A stretch of 64,000 nucleotides of DNA from NCBI GenBank assembly GCA_027082955.1, contig JALWTA010000045.1, positions 1 to 64,000 on the forward strand, given 5' to 3'. Every line of letters begins with the position of its first letter. The stretch's first letter is position 1. Shown in pieces: positions 62,820-64,000 of this stretch. A program made the position numbers and the translations under genes. The notes beneath the pieces were generated by a model, which was not told the DNA's origin, searched no databases, and worked only from the letters and a program-made list of their open reading frames with translations. This DNA comes from Sulfurovum sp. (GTDB lineage Bacteria > Campylobacterota > Campylobacteria > Campylobacterales > Sulfurovaceae).

Positions 62820-64000
62820 ATGTCGAATATCACCAAAGAAAAAGCACTGGCATACCACCTCGGAGGAAAGATCGGCATCGATCTGACTAAACCCTGTAAT
62901 ACACAGTTTGAACTCTCACTTGCCTATACGCCGGGTGTAGCGATCCCTTGTGAAGCAATTGCTGAAAATGATGACCGTGTATTTGACTATACCAACAAAG
63001 GCAATCTTGTCGGTGTCGTCTCTGACGGTACGGCAGTGCTTGGACTTGGTGACATAGGACCGCATGCCGGAAAACCTGTGATGGAAGGCAAATCGGTACT
63101 CTTCAAGAAGTTTGCCAATGTCGATGCGTTCGATATAGAACTTGACGTACATTCCGTTGAAGAGATCGTTGCAGCCTGCAAAGCGATTGCACCGACGTTT
63201 GGCGGGATCAATCTGGAAGACATCTCTGCTCCGCGCTGTTTTGAGATCGAGCGTATTCTCAAAGAGGAGCTTGATATTCCTGTCTTTCATGATGACCAGC
63301 ATGGTACCGCAATCATTACAACTGCAGGTTTGATCAATGTGCTTGAACTGACCGGGAAAAAGGTCGATGAGATCAAGATCGTTGTCAATGGTGCGGGTGC
63401 CGCAGGGATATCTTGTGCCAAAATGTATCAGGCACTGGGTGTCAAACATATTGTGATGTGCGATTCCAAGGGTGTCATTTCGACATCGAGAGATGATCTG
63501 AACCGCTATAAAGCAGAATTTGCCATAGAGACAGAGGCAAAGACACTCGATGATGCCATTGTTGATGCAGATATGTTCCTTGGACTCTCTGTTGCCGGTG
63601 CCCTCACAAAAGAGATGGTTGCCAAGATGGCACCAGAACCCGTTATCTTTGCATTGGCGAACCCTGTACCGGAGATTCTCCCTGAAGAGGTGAAAGAGGT
63701 CAGAGATGATGCGATCATTGCAACAGGACGTTCTGACTATCCTAACCAGACCAATAATGTACTCGGATTCCCGTTTATTTTCCGCGGTGCGCTCGATGTA
63801 CGTGCCAGAAAGATCACAGAGGGTATGAAAATGGCAGCGGCAGAGGCATTGGCGGCACTGGCAAAGGAGCCGGTACCTTACTACGTCAAAGCGGCATACC
63901 ACAATGATGATATCGCTTACGGAAAAGAGCATATCATTCCATTGCCGTTCAACAAAGAAGCACTGATATGGGTTGCTTCTGCCGTAGCGCAAAAAGCGGT
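62820..64000 (+). CDS. maeB: malic enzyme (partial, C-terminus clipped)
   Basis: The frame opens at ATG 62820 (MSNITKEKALAYHLGGKIG) and stays open to the right edge, 393 codons. LAYTPGVAIPCEAIAEN, the substrate-site LGLGDIGPHAGKPVMEGKSVLFKKFA, HDDQHGTAIITTAGL and the nucleotide site VVNGAGAAGISCAKM are those of short-form MaeB-type enzymes. It decarboxylates malate to pyruvate with NAD(P)H. No phosphotransacetylase domain can be judged because of the edge. AAGG eight bases upstream acts as ribosome binding site. Confidence 0.93.
   Translation, partial: MSNITKEKALAYHLGGKIGIDLTKPCNTQFELSLAYTPGVAIPCEAIAENDDRVFDYTNKGNLVGVVSDGTAVLGLGDIGPHAGKPVMEGKSVLFKKFANVDAFDIELDVHSVEEIVAACKAIAPTFGGINLEDISAPRCFEIERILKEELDIPVFHDDQHGTAIITTAGLINVLELTGKKVDEIKIVVNGAGAAGISCAKMYQALGVKHIVMCDSKGVISTSRDDLNRYKAEFAIETEAKTLDDAIVDADMFLGLSVAGALTKEMVAKMAPEPVIFALANPVPEILPEEVKEVRDDAIIATGRSDYPNQTNNVLGFPFIFRGALDVRARKITEGMKMAAAEALAALAKEPVPYYVKAAYHNDDIAYGKEHIIPLPFNKEALIWVASAVAQKA

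Overview
The window reads as chromosomal DNA of a chemolithotrophic Campylobacterota (epsilonproteobacterium), most like Sulfurovum or Sulfurimonas. The evidence is the gene content: HobA (the DnaA partner limited to this phylum), class II DAHP synthase, an ArsR/ArsS-type two-component pair, a Helicobacter-type malate:quinone oxidoreductase, and many multiheme cytochromes and iron-sulfur proteins. The order rppH-lysC-hobA-holB-(DUF805)-folP resembles the Helicobacter pylori order, and gatC/cvpA-fur-lysS-glyA-DUF1882 resembles the Campylobacter jejuni order (both recalled, not searched). Genus assignment is inference. I saw no rRNA, tRNA, CRISPR array, prophage or transposase.

Layout. 1-9.4 kb: a clipped gene, mqo, htpX, an M15 peptidase, an NfeD/SPFH pair, ilvC, two tandem structured repeats, a divergent polysaccharide deacetylase, an SLC13 permease, a MITE-like palindromic element and dprA. 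9.4-19.6 kb: a TlpA-type thioredoxin, a small ORF inside nested inverted repeats, nagZ-like, ruvX, a degenerate hybrid kinase, a SEC-C protein, two NlpC/P60 lipoproteins, queA, tatC/tatB and hemW. 19.7-33.5 kb: rppH, lysC, hobA, holB, folP, a RelB/YafQ-type toxin-antitoxin pair, ligA, tlyA, ribF, a REC-GAF-PAS-GGDEF protein, cmoA, class II aroG and a small membrane protein. 33.5-44.6 kb: the ArsS/ArsR-like pair, an octaheme cytochrome coupled to aroE, trpE, a SPOR protein, a 787-residue heptaheme cytochrome, a YwqK/MORN-type protein and two secreted proteins. 44.6-51 kb: a leftward run gatC, Spx/ArsC-like, pilT, cvpA, fur, lysS, glyA, DUF1882. 51-54.5 kb: a ferredoxin:thioredoxin-reductase-like protein, a rhodanese, dapE, a thioredoxin-fold protein and a sensor kinase. 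54.6-62.7 kb: a respiratory molybdoenzyme cluster (FeS subunit, NrfD subunit, 1117-residue Tat-exported catalytic subunit, TorD-like chaperone, a polyferredoxin and two uncharacterised proteins). A malic enzyme runs off the right edge.

How it fits together. Quinone-linked respiration is prominent: Mqo feeds quinone, TatBC and TorD serve export of the molybdoenzyme, and the multiheme cytochromes are periplasmic electron carriers or reductases. Amino-acid biosynthesis (ilvC, lysC, dapE, aroG, aroE, trpE, glyA) suits an autotroph.

The most unusual material is non-coding or accessory: (i) two tandem 122-bp-spaced RNA-like hairpins after ilvC carrying an anti-Shine-Dalgarno strand, with stem-preserving differences between copies; (ii) a 26-codon ORF with a strong ribosome binding site inside nested inverted repeats; (iii) unrelated heptanucleotide tandem repeats at several gene junctions, one of them coding for the N-terminus of AroE; (iv) a hybrid kinase that has lost the expected phospho-accepting histidines; (v) uncharacterised proteins riding with the molybdoenzyme, one resembling an isolated shikimate-dehydrogenase N-domain.
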